15,700 bases of DNA from Candidatus Avelusimicrobium stercoris (lineage in GTDB: Bacteria; Elusimicrobiota; Elusimicrobia; Elusimicrobiales; Elusimicrobiaceae), in NCBI GenBank assembly GCA_002432025.1, contig DJFE01000035.1, positions 1-15,700 on the forward strand, written 5' to 3'. The notes beneath the pieces are model-generated. The model saw only the letters and a program-made list of their open reading frames with translations. It searched no databases and was not told the DNA's origin. The position numbers were made by a program, and so were the translations under genes. Below are positions 14,306 through 15,700 of the stretch, one piece after another (within the stretch, counting starts at the first letter, position 1; each line of letters starts with the position of its first letter).

Positions 14306-14731
14306 ATGACAAAAACTTTTTTGCCTTCCGTAAAGGAAGTGGAAACCACCCGCAAATGGCATCACATTGACGCCACGGGCCAAACCCTGGGCAGATTGGC
14401 TACCCAAATTGCCGTCTTGCTTATGGGCAAACACAAAAAGACCTATACGCCCAATATGGACTGCGGCGACTTCGTCGTCGTTACCAATGCCGGCAAAATC
14501 AAATTGACCGGTAAAAAACTGGAACAAAAGGTTTACTTCTCTCACTCTGGCTACGCCAAGGGTGGTAAAGAAACCCCGGTCAAAAGAGTGTTGGAAAACA
14601 ACCCCACCAGAGTATTGGAACTGGCCGTTAAAAGAATGTTGGACGAAAACAAACTTCGTGCGCCCAGAATGAAACGCTTGCGCTTGTTTGCTGGCGAAGA
14701 ACACGCTTTCACCGAACGCTTTGGTAAATAA
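14306..14731 (+). CDS. rplM: 50S ribosomal protein L13
   Basis: L13 is an early-assembly protein of the large ribosomal subunit. The 141-residue product is standard length for the family. It shows KWHHIDATGQTLGRLAT at about 17-33, the GKHKKTYTPNMDCGDFVVV block at about 42-60, FSHSGYAKGGK at about 78-88 and a basic end with KRMLDENKL and FAGEEHAF. An AAAGGTAG stretch upstream serves as a weak ribosome site. It is followed after 15 bases by rpsI, the usual bacterial pairing, and both are transcribed from the promoter at 14219. Confidence 0.98.
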   Translation: MTKTFLPSVKEVETTRKWHHIDATGQTLGRLATQIAVLLMGKHKKTYTPNMDCGDFVVVTNAGKIKLTGKKLEQKVYFSHSGYAKGGKETPVKRVLENNPTRVLELAVKRMLDENKLRAPRMKRLRLFAGEEHAFTERFGK

Positions 14732-14746
14732 GAGGGATAGAAATTT

Positions 14747-15142
14747 ATGAACAATACGAAAGAACTCAAAACCGGAAGAAGAAAAACCTCCGTCGCCCAA
14801 GTTGAACTTTTGAAGGGTAAAGGGGTTATTACCGTAAACGCCAAATCTTTGGATGAATACTTCGGCAACCACGCCCGCTGCAAAGCCGCCGTTAAGGCTC
14901 CGCTCGTGGTTACCAACCTGGAAAAAGAATACGACGTTACTGCCAAAGTAGTGGGTGGCGGCGTGTCCTCCCAGGCGGGCGCTTTGCGCCACGCGATTGC
15001 GCGCTCTATTGCCGCGATCAGCGAAGATCTCAAAAAGACCGTTAAGAAGGCCGGTTACCTTACGCGCGATCCGCGTATGGTGGAAAGAAAGAAACCCGGT
15101 CAGCCCGGTGCCCGCAAACGCTTCCAGTTCTCCAAACGTTAA
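14747..15142 (+). CDS. rpsI: 30S ribosomal protein S9
   Basis: S9 is a small-subunit protein whose C-terminal tail reaches the P-site tRNA. The 131-residue protein has GRRKTSVAQV near the N-terminus, YFGNHARCKAA in the middle, GGGVSSQAGALRHAIAR in the fold core, LTRDPRMVERKKPG near the end and the invariant SKR C-terminus. An AGAGGGATAG ribosome site precedes the ATG. It forms an operon with rplM and is closed by the terminator at 15176. Confidence 0.98.
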   Translation: MNNTKELKTGRRKTSVAQVELLKGKGVITVNAKSLDEYFGNHARCKAAVKAPLVVTNLEKEYDVTAKVVGGGVSSQAGALRHAIARSIAAISEDLKKTVKKAGYLTRDPRMVERKKPGQPGARKRFQFSKR

Positions 15143-15175
15143 TCGTTGGCTGGAAACTTGCAGGAAATGTTTTAC

Positions 15176-15209
15176 AAAACCCCCGTTCCTTTTGGACTGG
15201 GGGTTTTTC
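15176..15209 (+). terminator. Intrinsic terminator of rplM-rpsI
   Basis: An AAAACCCCC arm (15176-15184) pairs with GGGGGTTTT (15199-15207). A short inner stem TCC/GGA closes a TTTT loop, and a T5 run follows at 15204-15208. It lies 34 bases after the rpsI stop. Confidence 0.9.
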
Positions 15210-15239
15210 TATGTATAGAAGCGGCGGACTTATTGAGTT

Positions 15240-15600
15240 GTAGTTCTGTCATTCCCGAGTGTAGTAGTCGGGAATCTGTTTTTGTCGCGTTTGTTCTCTT
15301 CCAAAACGACAGATCCCCGACAGAAACCTTCGGGGATGACGACTTTGTGAAAAAAAGGGGTCATTCTGAACTTGTTTCAGAATCTACCGATTATGTTGTT
15401 GGGCTTTTGTATTGTAGTTGTTGTCATCCTGGAAAGTCGTAGTCCAGGATCTGTTGTTATTAAAACAGAGGAAAACGACATATACTGGAACGCTCCGCGC
15501 CGGCAAACCTTCCAGTATGACTTTTATTTTTATAAACAACCAACTATCCAACCGGTAGGTCCTGAAACGAGTTCAGGACGACGGCCTTATTTTTTTATTG
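15240..15600. repeat. Second cluster of family-1 palindromic repeats
   Basis: This gene-free stretch holds at least six units of the palindrome family seen at 1-290. Stems are at 15251-15258/15268-15275 (plus), 15313-15320/15330-15337 (minus), 15363-15370/15376-15383 (plus), 15426-15433/15443-15450 (plus), 15482-15490/15510-15518 (minus, long 19-base loop) and 15559-15566/15572-15579 (minus). Most are flanked by GTC/GAC on one side and CTG, CTAC, CAG or TAG on the other. Arms match within each unit while the sequence varies between units. Spacing between units is 19 to 36 bases. The open frames at 15146-15442 and 15372-15650 are read-through of these repeats, including the often-seen HSELVSES translation. 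Confidence 0.88.
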
Positions 15601-15700
15601 TTGCCTTTTTGTTTGATTGCGACATTACAAAAAGACTGTGGCTCCATTAGTCAAAGGGGGGGAAAAAGGTAAGCCGGCCGCAGGACTTGTTCATAAAGGG
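15601..15700. other. Window end, no gene seen
   Basis: I see no gene, RNA or repeat unit here. A purine-rich run (about 15654-15670, with G7 and A5) lies near the end and could belong to the leader of a gene beyond the window. Confidence 0.3.

Noticed and set aside
14279..15033. Large minus-strand frames under rplM and rpsI
   Set aside because: They are antisense to two unmistakable ribosomal protein genes and show no independent signals.
15146..15650. Open frames of 98 and 92 codons after rpsI
   Set aside because: They cross the rpsI terminator and palindromic units. HSELVSES is a typical translation of this repeat family, not a gene product.
1..15700. CRISPR array in the repeat clusters
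   Set aside because: The units are palindromes with varying stems and alternating orientation, not identical direct repeats with unique spacers, and no cas gene is present.
1..15700. tRNA genes
   Set aside because: I looked for T-arm (GTTCGANNC) and acceptor pairing patterns in the spacers on both strands and found none that fold.

Overview
The window looks like a chromosomal segment from a Gram-negative, pilus-bearing anaerobe. The best guess is a gut Elusimicrobium-like bacterium (Elusimicrobiota), at moderate confidence and with no database support. The reasons are a type IV pilin with a G|FTLIE cleavage site, an outer-membrane barrel protein ending in WKF, a NifU/NifS pair as the only visible Fe-S machinery, and intergenic spacers packed with short palindromes. 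GC content is about half in most genes but falls sharply in the pilin body and in the barrel of the outer-membrane protein.

Layout. Positions 1-290 hold a cluster of palindromic repeats that runs into a pilin gene (to 750) with no usable start codon in frame. The minus strand then carries glycerate kinase (745-1848) and an outer-membrane protein (1848-3182), coupled by a TAATG overlap. An intrinsic terminator lies just upstream of the outer-membrane protein. Next come a small two-TM membrane protein (3237-3584) with its own extended -10 promoter, and the co-oriented block nadK (6490-5660), recN (5660-4002) and a paralogous small membrane protein (4018-3719). The plus strand starts at 6561 with a promoter, then nifU-nifS (6602-8618) and a strong terminator.

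Positions 8652-8815 hold a palindrome-rich insert that replaces the promoter, start codon and signal peptide of the first of three tandem 5'-nucleotidase-family genes. The first (8816-10186) is decapitated. The second (10253-11719) is complete and secreted. The third (11721-13214) is a lipoprotein that has lost almost all metal ligands. A dihydrouridine synthase gene (13211-14191) overlaps it by ATGA. A separate promoter drives rplM-rpsI (14306-15142), which ends in a terminator. The remaining 490 bases are mainly a second cluster of at least six palindromic repeats.

Housekeeping functions are NAD(P) supply, recombination repair, Fe-S cluster assembly, tRNA modification and two ribosomal proteins. 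Accessory functions sit at the cell envelope: pilin, barrel protein, nucleotide scavenging and small membrane proteins. The notable biology is how two palindromic repeat families touch genes. One forms the prepilin leader region, next to an A6 tract where loss of one base would restore the frame. The other removes the 5' end of a nucleotidase. The nucleotidase array shows an intact, a truncated and a metal-dead copy side by side.
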